Assembly: GCA_013215445.1 (NCBI GenBank)
Contig: JABSRA010000017.1
Location: 1-64,000, forward strand
DNA length: 64,000 nt
Direction of reading: 5' to 3'
Origin: Oceanospirillaceae bacterium
GTDB taxonomy: Bacteria; Pseudomonadota; Gammaproteobacteria; Pseudomonadales; Balneatricaceae
Shown: positions 26,364 to 35,186 of the stretch, one piece after another
Layout of the letters: each line of letters opens with the position of its first letter
Position numbering within the stretch: the first letter of the stretch is position 1
Program-made: the position numbers and the translations under genes
The notes under the pieces: model-generated
Told to the model about the DNA's origin: nothing
Database searches by the model: none
What the model saw: only the letters and a program-made list of their open reading frames with translations

Positions 26364-27491
26364 TTAATCAGCTGGTAGGTTAAATGAATAGCTTATCAAT
26401 ATTTGGCCGCTACTTTCTACGGTATTTTCTACCGCACTTTTTATTTGGCTAGGTAGCTCTTGTATAGTCCCCCCGTAAAACTTGGATAGCTCGCTGAGTT
26501 TGTTTAATAAAATCTCTTGCCAGGGCGTCATTGTGTTCACTGTCTTTAATTTCCCCGTCACGCTTATGCTCATAATGGATAGATCGGTGTTGCTAGGTTC
26601 GATATTAATGAATAGCTCTGTCGCTTGCTGTGTGTTTGATCGACAGATTGATATTTCAAATAAAGTCATTAATAAGGCGTTAAACCAAGGGAGGTCTAAG
26701 TTGATTTTTCGGCTCAATTGCGAGCTGATTTCGTAGTCGATTATCCAGTTATGCTGTCTTGTTTGTGCCAGATAGTTATGGATTAATTGATTAATTGCAT
26801 CGCTAATATCTGTGTTGCTGATGTTATTGGTATGAATAGGTTGTAATAATTGATTGGTTTTAGATAGGTGAGAGCAGTGATTGTGTATTTCATCGATTAA
26901 ATCGTCAACCAAAGGCTTGTGGCTAAAGTGCTGCAGTTTTGCTATTGCCGCCAATAAAGGTTGTATTTTTAGCTCTAAATGTCGCGAGTATCCATCGAGT
27001 AATGACTGCTTGGCCGTCGTCTCAGTGACGTTGTTTTGATTGGCAAAGTTATTGTTCAGGGATGGTTTGGCGTTTTGTATATCTGCGTATGAGCGCAGTG
27101 CTACCACGACCGAAGTCAGTAATCTGGAGGCGGATAATTCAACTTTACTCAAGTAGTCGTTAATATCGTAATCAATAATCACTTTAGTTTCGGGGGCGAA
27201 TCCTGGATGCCCTGTCCGTAAAATAATTCGGATGTCGCGGTTTTTTAACTCTTTGCGAATATGATCGACAAGGTGTAATCCCGCATTGTCTGTCTCCATA
27301 ACCACGTCTAGCAAAGTAACGGCAATGTCTGGTTGCTCTGCAAGGATCTGTTTAGCTTGGATGCTACTAGAGGCGTTGATTAGTGTAATAGGCCTGTTTT
27401 CAAACTCGTAGCCTCTAAACACCATGCGGGTGATGCTGTGTATACCTTCATCGTCGTCTACGACTAATACTTTCCAGGGGGTAGGGCTCAT
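26364..27491 (-). CDS. Receiver-domain protein with a degenerate histidine-kinase-like C-terminal half
   Basis: The 375-residue protein begins with a complete receiver domain (about 5-140): acidic triad at VVDDDEG, phosphoacceptor Asp in VTLLDVVMET, Thr in LRTGHPG and Lys in YLSKVEL. This receiver belongs to the type found with DUF3369-like effectors. Residues about 160-375 have an HATPase-like layout: helical dimer-like region, then WFNALLMTLFEISI at the N-box place and ILISYSFNL as last strand, but no Asn-box, DxGxG or GxGLG motifs. The output is therefore not a normal kinase or DNA-binding domain. It could receive phosphate from the 19547-21121 kinase, which is inference. Confidence 0.72.
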   Translation of the reverse strand: MSPTPWKVLVVDDDEGIHSITRMVFRGYEFENRPITLINASSSIQAKQILAEQPDIAVTLLDVVMETDNAGLHLVDHIRKELKNRDIRIILRTGHPGFAPETKVIIDYDINDYLSKVELSASRLLTSVVVALRSYADIQNAKPSLNNNFANQNNVTETTAKQSLLDGYSRHLELKIQPLLAAIAKLQHFSHKPLVDDLIDEIHNHCSHLSKTNQLLQPIHTNNISNTDISDAINQLIHNYLAQTRQHNWIIDYEISSQLSRKINLDLPWFNALLMTLFEISICRSNTQQATELFINIEPSNTDLSIMSISVTGKLKTVNTMTPWQEILLNKLSELSKFYGGTIQELPSQIKSAVENTVESSGQILISYSFNLPAD

Positions 27492-27711
27492 AGTTTACTC
27501 TTTATCTAGTGTGAAGCCTCAGCTGACTAGCCCAAAGGCATGTTAGCTGCACTTGATAATACGGCGTGAGTCATCGGCTAAGTATGCTGATAGATTTGGG
27601 CAATACCCAGTGAAAGGGGCACACCGGCTTTTGTCTTTTATTATCTTCGTTAACTATATCCAGCAGCGGTCTACGCGTATTGTTATTGGTCATTTAGAAT
27701 TTATGTAAAGC

Positions 27712-30700
27712 TTAATCAATAAGGTGTTTTTGACCTGCCCACTGTATGATTAGTCGCTGTTTTTTCTCTTCGCACAGAGCCTGTAAAGCTGAGGATTGTG
27801 TGCGTAAAATTCTAGCATAATAATGATAGTACAGTATTTTATGCTGCGGGTGAGCGTTAATTTCTATCTCGGTATAAATGCTTTCAAAATGATCAGCTGC
27901 CTTTTTAGCGCCAAAGAAAATTAACAGATATACGCCGTACGCTATTTGGTATTGCGCTTTAAAATTTTCAGGGCATAACTGCGACCAAAATTCTAAACGA
28001 GAAATTTGGCCCTCAAACCTAGGACGCTCTAAAGTGAGCTCGTCGTCATTATTATTAGTATGCTCTAGGTATCGCAGGCGCATTAAAGTGCAGATAAAAA
28101 AGGCTTCTGTTACTAAGTGCTCACCGATCATTTCGTTTTCAATACGAGCGTCCCAATGTTGCATTTGCTGCCAGTGAGTGACATCAAAGTTATAGAAATG
28201 ACTAAATAACTGACAAAAGGCGCTGTGACTGTTGGTGTACTTAGGTTGGGGAGAATTTGCTGTTGGTGACATAAGTTGCTGGCTGCAGGTTAAGACGTGT
28301 TCTATATGTCTGTAGGGGTGTCGCAGGGATGTGCTAGAACCTACTTCTAGTGCCTTATGACAGAGGCTTTCGATCTGACTCAAAGTTACCCCAGAGCATA
28401 GAGCGAGATAATGAGGCAGGCTATTGGGGTTGGTTAAGTTGGCTAGTTGTGATCTCTGGAGGTTGTCTACAGTGTTCTTGGTCGCGCTAAGGGGGTGAAT
28501 CCAATGGTAAAACTTGTGTTGTAGTATCACCTCACACTCTTGTTGGTGTAATAAGCTATGTCTGCTCGCAAGAGTGATGGCGTGCTGTGCGCAAATTTTT
28601 GCGGTGTTGATATCACCACTGAACCAGCAGCATATCCAAGAAAAATGCGCGTTGGCAAAGGCGGCGTAATAGTCATCAACTTGCTTAAGACATAACTTGA
28701 ACATGTAAGTGATGGCGCCAGCTGCTTTAATGGGTTGTTGGGCATGTAAATAAGTATTAATTAAGCTCTTTAGAACTCTGCGTTTGTTCTTTTCCAGGTC
28801 GGTTAATTTTAGGCGGCTTGCGGATTTTAAAATGTTCTTACTGTTGTTATTAGCCAGTACACTAGTCTGTTCTAGCGCGCTGGCAATATTGAGTAATATT
28901 TGGCTCTGTGCTGTCTCTAATGTATATATTTGGCAGTTCTGCTGTGCTGTTTTGAGAAGCAGTATTTGCGCTTGCTCGATTTGATTCATCTCAATTAACA
29001 GTTTAGTCGCTATAACGGCTAGATCGACTGTTTGATTATTGGTGAGCTGAATGTTGTTTAGCTTGTTGACTTGCAAGTGGGCAGCATCGAAAAAGGAAAG
29101 CCTGATCCAGTTATCTAATTGGGCAATGTACAAATCGTTGAGCGCATATATGTCGTCATCAAGGGTTACTTTGCAATTAATAGTCAAGGTGAAAAGGCTG
29201 TTGATTAAAGAAGCTTCGTTTATCGTAGAGCCCGTGTTGAGTATGTGTTTGCAATAATGATAAAGGGTGGATAGCTGACTGTGTTCCAGTTTTGGGATAT
29301 CGCACAGTAGGTAATGTTTGATGGCAAGCAGGTGATCGCCTTGTGATTGGTGGTGGCGGGCGATGGAAAAATGCAGCTCAGTTAGTTGTAGTGGGCTTAA
29401 AATATTAGATATTTCTGGAATGGCTTCAAGTACAGTGAATTGTATCGATATTAACGTGCTGTCGCATTGATCGGTGGAGTCGATTAATTGCTGCTGCTGT
29501 GCCGGCCATAAATAAATGCTCAATCTCGCAATCGTATTGCCGCTGATGCTGGCGAGAGTTTCTATAGAGAGTTGCCGATGGCTAATCTGTTGACTCAGTG
29601 CACACAGCGCAAGTAACTGTTGGGTGAAGTGGCTCAAGCAGGAAAATTTTTCAGCGATAGCGATATTGAGTTCTTGGTTGGAGAGTGTTGAGTACCAAAG
29701 TTGATCGGCAGGTTTTACTGCACTGATGGCGCTCGATATCTCTTGGGGAATTAGGCTATTGCGATACTGGCTGGGTGAGAGTTGCATCCAGCGTTTAAAG
29801 GCTTTCTGGAAGGCTGAGAGATTAGAAAAGCCGAGCTTATAGGCTATTTGGCCAAAATTTAATTGCGGTTTGGATATTAGTTGAATGCAAATCTCTTGGC
29901 GAACAGTATCGTGAATTTGCTGAAAACTGGTATTTAGCGCGCTGAGTTTTCGCTGGAAAGTCCGCAAGCTCATGTTTAATTCTGCGGCCACTTGCTCACG
30001 CCGTATGGCAAGGTTATCAGTCGCCTTAGGTTGTTGGATTAGTAGCCGTATTTGGTGTTTAGCCTGAGCGATAATAGCCTGTTTGTGTGAGCTTTGAAGT
30101 TGTAGTGAATTCGCGTAATCACAGTGCAATTGATGCATTTCTGGATTGGCTTCTAGGCAGGCTAGGCTCATATGTTGGCTGTTTATGATCAGTTGATTGT
30201 GGTTTTGCGAGAAATTAACTTGAGTGGCTAGTTGGTTGTAGTGTCGTAAATTCCCATCGCCTTTAAAACTAAAATTTACGCACTGCGCGGGTATGGCTCT
30301 GCCGGTCAACCAGCGGGGCCAATTAAGTAAGCAGGCGATAAAAAACTCAATGACATGTGGATTGCTGTCATTGAACTTTAAGTTAAGGGTGCACTCTTGT
30401 TGGTGGTAGGTGATCTCTAAACTTATGCCCTCATAGATTAGCGAAAAATAATCCGCGAGCATTTGATAGGCATCTTGTAGTGTATTGGCCGTGGTCATGA
30501 TAAAACCCAGTGAGCCAAGCATTCTAGGTTGAGTGGCTTTAGCGGCGGTAATGGCCAGTTTAGGGTTGTTAGTGTGGTTGATTAAATGCGAGAGTAATGC
30601 TGCAAACTCCTCGGTGGGGTAGCGCTGACCTGGAATGTCAATTAATGCTTGCTTGATATTGCTTTGACTGAGCGCGGCGGCTGTATCAACGCCTTGATGC

Positions 30701-30771
30701 TGCACTAGTTGTAGTAATGCATGGATCAATTTTAGATTAAAGCTTGGAGCTGATTCTCTGGTCATTGGCAT
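27712..30771 (-). CDS. Giant AraC-family regulator with a long TPR-like C-terminal half
   Basis: At 1019 residues this is about three times the usual AraC length. Residues 1-215 resemble the Arabinose_bd effector domain of OruR/ArgR-type regulators (YPTEEFAALLSHL, GSLGFIMTTANTLQDA, YHQQECTLNL). Residues 255-340 are an AraC helix-turn-helix pair (LNMSLRTFQRKLS, IAYKLGFSNLSAFQKAFKRW). Residues 370-1019 are helical. Their start (LLALCALSQQISHRQLSIETLASISG) and FSIARHHQSQGDHLLAIKHYLL recall the winged-helix and TPR region after the NTPase in MalT/PknK-type STAND proteins, but no P-loop is visible. No ribosome-binding site is evident. Divergent from the family-3 binding protein, which it may control. 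Confidence 0.8.
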   Translation of the reverse strand: MPMTRESAPSFNLKLIHALLQLVQHQGVDTAAALSQSNIKQALIDIPGQRYPTEEFAALLSHLINHTNNPKLAITAAKATQPRMLGSLGFIMTTANTLQDAYQMLADYFSLIYEGISLEITYHQQECTLNLKFNDSNPHVIEFFIACLLNWPRWLTGRAIPAQCVNFSFKGDGNLRHYNQLATQVNFSQNHNQLIINSQHMSLACLEANPEMHQLHCDYANSLQLQSSHKQAIIAQAKHQIRLLIQQPKATDNLAIRREQVAAELNMSLRTFQRKLSALNTSFQQIHDTVRQEICIQLISKPQLNFGQIAYKLGFSNLSAFQKAFKRWMQLSPSQYRNSLIPQEISSAISAVKPADQLWYSTLSNQELNIAIAEKFSCLSHFTQQLLALCALSQQISHRQLSIETLASISGNTIARLSIYLWPAQQQQLIDSTDQCDSTLISIQFTVLEAIPEISNILSPLQLTELHFSIARHHQSQGDHLLAIKHYLLCDIPKLEHSQLSTLYHYCKHILNTGSTINEASLINSLFTLTINCKVTLDDDIYALNDLYIAQLDNWIRLSFFDAAHLQVNKLNNIQLTNNQTVDLAVIATKLLIEMNQIEQAQILLLKTAQQNCQIYTLETAQSQILLNIASALEQTSVLANNNSKNILKSASRLKLTDLEKNKRRVLKSLINTYLHAQQPIKAAGAITYMFKLCLKQVDDYYAAFANAHFSWICCWFSGDINTAKICAQHAITLASRHSLLHQQECEVILQHKFYHWIHPLSATKNTVDNLQRSQLANLTNPNSLPHYLALCSGVTLSQIESLCHKALEVGSSTSLRHPYRHIEHVLTCSQQLMSPTANSPQPKYTNSHSAFCQLFSHFYNFDVTHWQQMQHWDARIENEMIGEHLVTEAFFICTLMRLRYLEHTNNNDDELTLERPRFEGQISRLEFWSQLCPENFKAQYQIAYGVYLLIFFGAKKAADHFESIYTEIEINAHPQHKILYYHYYARILRTQSSALQALCEEKKQRLIIQWAGQKHLID

Positions 30772-30957
30772 AGGAGGAGGTGTGCTGGTGGGTTGAAAGC
30801 TTACATCTTAGTATTTATAGTTTCAAATAACATTATAATGTGCCACTGCTGAGGTCTTTCATAGAATAGAGTGGGTAAGGGGGAACGATGTTCGAAGTTG
30901 TGAGGACTAAAAACTCCAATTTAATAAAAATATGTGGTGATTGGGGATGAAAATACC

Positions 30958-31683
30958 ATGGTAGTGTTTAGCAAATGGTTGTCGTTGTTGTGTGTGCTGT
31001 GCTCTTGTTCGTCCCTGATGGCGGGTGCTCTGCGAGTGGGGATGCCGGTGCCGGGTCAAGTGCCGTTCTTGTGGGTAGATGATACGGGGGCTGTCACTGG
31101 GATTTATGCGGACACTTTGAGAGCAGTTGCCAGTGATTTGAAGCTGCAGTTTAAATTTGTGCCACTGTCGCAGGCGAGGCTGAACCGACATTTCCTCGGC
31201 GGCGAAATTGACTTGGAGCTAGGCGTGTCAGATAGCGCTGATGAGCCTCAGGCAATAAGGGTGCTCTCAGTATTTAGCAGGCCTTTTGGTTTCGCTAACG
31301 AGGTCGTCGTGTTTAATCCAAAACTGCGTTTTCCCGCTTTTATCCTCAAGGATTTGAAAAATATCAAAGTAGCGGTCGTCAGGGGGGCTAGTACGCCTGA
31401 TTATATTATACGTGAAGATTATGCCTCGCCTTTACAGATTGCTATGCGCGTAGATAGAGGCTGGAGTGAGGTGGGATTGATGCGTGAGGCAACGGCTGTT
31501 CACTATCAGACTAATCAGGCAATGAGTTATAAAATATCTCTTCCCTATGCCAGTAATCCTATCAGTATTCGCTTGCATCGCCAGCACCAATATTTGCTGG
31601 AAAAAATTAATAACAGTATTGAAAAATTAGAAAGACAAGGGGTTCTAGAAGATATTATTTGCAAATATTTATGTGGAAATTAG
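30958..31683 (+). CDS. Periplasmic amino-acid-type binding protein (SBP_bac_3)
   Basis: This 241-residue protein has a signal peptide (MVVFSKWLSLLCVLCSCSSLMAG) and the family-3 solute-binding fold: LRVGMPVPGQVPFLWVDDTG opening, GIYADTLRAVASDLKLQFKFVPLSQARL, and ISIRLHRQHQYLLEKINNSIEKL at the end, where genuine receptors of this type also end. ATG 30958 is preferred to GTG 30934 because it starts the signal peptide and has GGGGAT upstream. No ABC partners adjoin. It lies next to the divergent AraC regulator gene. An orphan receptor or sensor role is likely, by inference. Confidence 0.8.
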   Translation: MVVFSKWLSLLCVLCSCSSLMAGALRVGMPVPGQVPFLWVDDTGAVTGIYADTLRAVASDLKLQFKFVPLSQARLNRHFLGGEIDLELGVSDSADEPQAIRVLSVFSRPFGFANEVVVFNPKLRFPAFILKDLKNIKVAVVRGASTPDYIIREDYASPLQIAMRVDRGWSEVGLMREATAVHYQTNQAMSYKISLPYASNPISIRLHRQHQYLLEKINNSIEKLERQGVLEDIICKYLCGN

Positions 31684-32189
31684 CCAGCAAATCATCATTT
31701 GCAATAGGTTGAGCTGAATAGCAGCACACCCGGTGGTTGTATAAATGGATAGGTGAGAAAGCGAGTTAATAGCTAGCCCACCAATCTACTTTTTTTGCCA
31801 AGTGCTAGCATTGGTTTAAGGGGCTATTTCGGCTGCGAAGCATGGCGTTCTACAGCTCATAGGATATAAGGGTTTATCGCGATATTCGTATTGGCGCTAT
31901 ACTGTTTGATTCATTTTTTTCTGTTTTGCCCGGGGGAAAATTATTGGGAATATTTGGCACAAATGGTATGATTCTTAAACAATTTTCGGGCATCACCGTT
32001 GCTTTCTTGAGCATAGACATAACACTGGCGGGGTGAGTGGAATCTAGGGGTTAAATCTGCCTAAGCGCTAAGGGCTAACCATAGCTCAGACTACCACGGC
32101 TCGTTATAAATTTTGTAGCTTCAGACCGGTAAATAACGGTTGACTAAGCTAGACCACTCTCCCCTACATACTACTCGACTGAATTTAAT
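31684..32189. other. Intergenic region upstream of the parvulin-HupE genes
   Basis: About 505 bases without a credible gene. The region around 31910-31960 has a T-run followed by CCCGGGGGAAAATT. The promoter of the ppiC-hupE pair should lie in the last 200 bases, but I cannot single out -35 and -10 boxes. No ribosome-binding site of note and no hairpin was recognised. Confidence 0.35.
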
Positions 32190-33017
32190 ATGATAAAACT
32201 ACTGAAAGAACCGCTTCTGCACTTTTTACTCTTGGGTGGTTTGTTATTTGTCGGCTTCCAAATGGTGGCGAAAGATAGCACCGATGCTTTGATCGTGAGT
32301 CAACAGCGGATTATGCACTTATCTGTACTGTTCGAAAAGACCTGGAAACGCCCGCCGACTACCGCAGAACTGGAGGTCTTGATAGAAAAGTATGTGGTGG
32401 AAGAGATGTATTATCGTGAAGCGTTAAGTCTCGGTCTAGAGCAAGATGACGGGGTTATCAGAAGACGTTTACAGCAAAAAATGGAATTTATCATTTTGGA
32501 TTTAAGTGAGTTAATGGATCCCAGCGATGAGGAATTAACCGCTTACCTGCAGAGCAACCAGCATAACTATCAAACCCCCGCTACTTTTAGTTTTAAACAG
32601 GTTTATATCAATCCCGCGAAACATGCTTCAGCCCAACAGAGCGCTTTGTTACTCCTTGAAAATTCTCGGCGAGTTGAGCCTGTGGGCGATAGTACTTTAT
32701 TACCCGCTCAGTTTAATCTCACCTCAGCCGATCGGATAGATAATACCTTTGGTGATGGTTTCGCACAGGCCTTGAATGATGCAGAAATAGGCCAATGGCA
32801 TGGCACCATCGTCTCTAGTTATGGCTTGCATCTAGTCTTTGTCAGTGAAAAACAGCAGCCAAGAATGCCAGCCCTTAGCGAGATTAAATCCATGATAGTC
32901 CGAGATTGGCTGCATGAAAAACAATTAGCGATGAAAAAAAAGCTTGATGAGAATTTAAGAATTAAGTATCAAGTGATTATTGAATCGGTCAATACTGATG
33001 CTGTGAACAAGGGTTAA
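32190..33017 (+). CDS. Membrane-anchored peptidyl-prolyl cis-trans isomerase (parvulin/PpiC type)
   Basis: The 275-residue protein has an N-terminal anchor (about 10-28, LLHFLLLGGLLFVGF), a SurA-like helical N-domain (KRPPTTAELEVLIEKYVVEEMYYREAL, about 54-80) and a parvulin domain from about 130 to 230. The parvulin part shows ATFSFKQVYI and FGDGFAQALNDAEIGQWHGTIVSSYGLHLVFV-type closure (landmarks F-x-x-A-L, G-x-W-x-x-x-x-x-S-x-Y-G-x-H-L-V). It should assist folding of exported proteins at the inner membrane. It ends three bases before hupE, so the two are co-transcribed. Its proximity to the secreted DUF3604 proteins suggests they could be clients. Confidence 0.85.
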   Translation: MIKLLKEPLLHFLLLGGLLFVGFQMVAKDSTDALIVSQQRIMHLSVLFEKTWKRPPTTAELEVLIEKYVVEEMYYREALSLGLEQDDGVIRRRLQQKMEFIILDLSELMDPSDEELTAYLQSNQHNYQTPATFSFKQVYINPAKHASAQQSALLLLENSRRVEPVGDSTLLPAQFNLTSADRIDNTFGDGFAQALNDAEIGQWHGTIVSSYGLHLVFVSEKQQPRMPALSEIKSMIVRDWLHEKQLAMKKKLDENLRIKYQVIIESVNTDAVNKG

Positions 33018-33020
33018 ATT

Positions 33021-33989
33021 ATGCGGTTTGCAGTATTAATCTTTAGTTTCATTTGTTCGATGGCTGCTTTGGCAGATGAAATTCGACCGGCACTGTTACA
33101 GATTCAACAAATCGATCAATCGCGGTACGAGATACTCTGGAAGGTTCCCGCGAGGGAAGATAGACGCTTGAGGTTAGATTTGATCTTAGATGGAGAATTG
33201 CCGCCAGCTAATCGCAAGGCTCATTTTATTGCGGGTAGTTATCTTGAGCGCTGGCAGATAACCCGACCACAGGGCATACAGGGATTGAGGGTATCCGTCG
33301 CACAGCTTAAAACCACCCTAACAGACGTTATTATTCGCTACGAAAGTTTAGCCGGTGAATTATTAACGGCACGCTTGAGTGCCAACACACCCGCGTATCA
33401 ATTTTCGGAAACTCCCAGCTTTGAAAGCGTGATAACCACCTATACCGAATTAGGTATCGAGCATATATTAAGAGGTACAGACCATCTGCTGTTTGTGGCT
33501 TGTTTGGTCTTGATTGCGGGTTTCACTCGAAAGTTGTTTTGGGCAATCAGTGGGTTTACCTTGGCTCACTCTATTACTCTCGCCCTGTCATCATTAGATC
33601 TGATCGTCTTGCCTATAGCTCCCCTTGAAGCCGTGATTGCTTTGAGTATTGTCTTTCTCGCGGTTGAAATAGCCAAAAAGCAACAGCACAGCCTGACTTA
33701 TCGCTACCCTGTGGTGGTGTCTGCTAGTTTCGGTTTATTACATGGTTTTGGTTTTGCCGCGGTCTTGGCTGAGATTGGTTTGCCGAAAAGTGATCTCATC
33801 GCAGGCTTGCTGTTTTTTAATGTCGGTGTTGAAATCGGCCAGCTGTTATTTATTGCCGCTATGTTGTTGGTCTTAACGTTGCTAAATAAAATAAAAAACT
33901 TGCCACTGTTGAAGCTAGAAAAAATATCGAGTTATATAATCGGTAGTATTGCCATGATGTGGTGTATTGAACGGGTATTAGTGTTTTAA
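33021..33989 (+). CDS. HupE/UreJ-type membrane protein
   Basis: The 322-residue protein has a signal peptide (about 1-18), an exported beta-rich domain (about 20-130) and six or seven membrane helices (about 150-320). The membrane half has the HupE/UreJ-2 marks: LGIEHILRGTDHLLFVACLVL near 150, FTLAHSITLALS near 187 and FGLLHGFGFAAVLAEIGLP near 237, with His residues that could bind metal. HupE proteins are thought to move nickel or cobalt, but members of this larger subgroup are uncharacterised. It is the second gene of the ppiC operon. A metal-supply role for the DUF3604 proteins is a hypothesis only. Confidence 0.85.
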   Translation: MRFAVLIFSFICSMAALADEIRPALLQIQQIDQSRYEILWKVPAREDRRLRLDLILDGELPPANRKAHFIAGSYLERWQITRPQGIQGLRVSVAQLKTTLTDVIIRYESLAGELLTARLSANTPAYQFSETPSFESVITTYTELGIEHILRGTDHLLFVACLVLIAGFTRKLFWAISGFTLAHSITLALSSLDLIVLPIAPLEAVIALSIVFLAVEIAKKQQHSLTYRYPVVVSASFGLLHGFGFAAVLAEIGLPKSDLIAGLLFFNVGVEIGQLLFIAAMLLVLTLLNKIKNLPLLKLEKISSYIIGSIAMMWCIERVLVF

Positions 33990-34246
33990 ATTAACGGTAG
34001 GGCCTTGCTTCATATGAAACTACAGTATCACCATAACCGAGCGCGTTATGATGGTCTCTGGATAAGTTATGCTGAACCCTCACTAGCATCGTAATTGATT
34101 TGAGGGTTAGAGAGGAAAAATAAATTTGGCGGTTAGAGGTAAAGTATTTTTCGGGCTGCCCAGTTATCATCGGCAAAATTGTGATTATATTGGGCGGTAA
34201 CTGGTACCGGCATTTTGTCAATTATGTTTTAAAAGAAAGCTAAGTG

Positions 34247-34283
34247 GTAAACAGAGATGAAATCTTGTTTCATCTCTGTTTAC
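34247..34283. terminator. Strong hairpin between convergent hupE and hdeD
   Basis: A perfect 16-bp stem (GTAAACAGAGATGAAA at 34247-34262 with its complement at 34268-34283) and loop TCTTG. It sits about 260 bases after hupE. No long T-run follows, so termination is uncertain; it might instead be the end of a mobile repeat, since its right edge touches the repeat copy at 34283. Confidence 0.5.
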
Positions 34284-34359
34284 TTTGTCAGAACGCTGGC
34301 CAAGGACTCGCCATTCGCGTTCATTGTTCCGCGGACCAGATGGGTATTAACCGCTTAGC
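34283..34359 (+). repeat. Interspersed repeat, partial copy
   Basis: This stretch matches, in reverse orientation, the internal part of the MITE-like element at 59656-59722: CTTTGTCAGAACGCT, then AAGGACT-GCCATTC, then TTCCGCGGA, then TTAACCGCTTAG, in the same order. About four in five bases agree by eye. It has neither terminal repeat of the larger copy. Confidence 0.6.
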
Positions 34360-34535
34360 TCTAGTAAGAACAGCGGCTACAGAAAAATTCCTAAGTGGCT
34401 CACTTTTATGTTGTTTAATCAATCTATCCGCAAACAAATGCTTTCGACGAATGCCTGTCTGGCTCAATTTATGTACCACTAGCTAGTCTTATGTAGATCA
34501 CTAAACGACCACTATTTAGTGGTGCCTATCTTGAC

Positions 34536-35108
34536 TCATTTAATAGTAAGTATTTTTTGATTATTTCGTGCCGCCGTTCCAAACATGATTAAGGTCCAGC
34601 CACTGCATAACAAATTAATCCCGAGGAGAGTGCCCATTGCCCATTCGCCAGACAGTGGAAATTGATTCCAAATCATCGCCCCCAGTAATACCGAAATGAA
34701 ACCATTGAATAACGCCCAGCCCCATCCTTTAACCGGTCGCACCTGCAAGGCCATCACTGCGTGGGCGAGTCCAGAAACAATTAAATACGCCGCCAAAAAG
34801 AGCGTTAATGACGCTAAAGTAGCATTTGGATTGCCGAGCATATAACCACCGATAAGCACGGTTAAGACTCCCGTCAGAAAAGTAAGCACGCCCTTGCCTG
34901 ATTTGAAGGCAAAAACCAGTTGACCCACACCACCAATGATAAAAATGATGCCGACCATTATTGCCAGTGAAAGACCGGTGACGTGGGGCGCAGCAATGGC
35001 AAATATGCCCATTAACAAAATAATGAAGCCCATAAACATGACTGAAGTGGTGTTCTTGTTCAGCTCTTGCCAGAATTGTGTTTGCTTCGCTGGTATTTGT
35101 GGTGACAT
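34536..35108 (-). CDS. HdeD family acid-resistance membrane protein (DUF308)
   Basis: The 190-residue protein has six membrane helices in three pairs with repeated Gly motifs (IILLMGIFAIAAP, IIFIIGGVGQLVF, VLTVLIGGYMLGNP, FNGFISVLLGAMIWN), the pattern of DUF308/HdeD. In E. coli HdeD contributes to acid resistance at high cell density; the mechanism is not known. ATG 35108 has AGGAT nine bases upstream and is preferred over a TTG at 35147. It lies just after the DUF3604 genes on the same strand and may be the last gene of that operon. Confidence 0.88.
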   Translation of the reverse strand: MSPQIPAKQTQFWQELNKNTTSVMFMGFIILLMGIFAIAAPHVTGLSLAIMVGIIFIIGGVGQLVFAFKSGKGVLTFLTGVLTVLIGGYMLGNPNATLASLTLFLAAYLIVSGLAHAVMALQVRPVKGWGWALFNGFISVLLGAMIWNQFPLSGEWAMGTLLGINLLCSGWTLIMFGTAARNNQKILTIK

Positions 35109-35186
35109 GGGTGGTTTTATCCTTTCGTTAGTGATTAGAGCAGACAATGTTTAATTGTCCTAAGTCGTTTTTGTGAGCGCGCTAGA

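Larger units (their letters stand above)
33990..34535. other. Intergenic region with hairpin and interspersed-repeat fragment
   Basis: About 545 bases between convergent hupE and hdeD. It contains a very strong hairpin at 34247-34283 and, adjoining it, a copy of a dispersed repeat (34283-34359). Two short frames (a 76-codon minus frame at the left and an 80-codon plus frame over the repeat) have no protein-like features and are not called. Confidence 0.5.

Noticed and set aside
33991-34221. 76-codon minus-strand frame after hupE
   Set aside because: No start signals and no family; could be a remnant, but nothing supports it.
34244-34486. 80-codon plus-strand frame over the hairpin and repeat
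   Set aside because: It is a read-through of a palindrome and a dispersed repeat rather than a gene.
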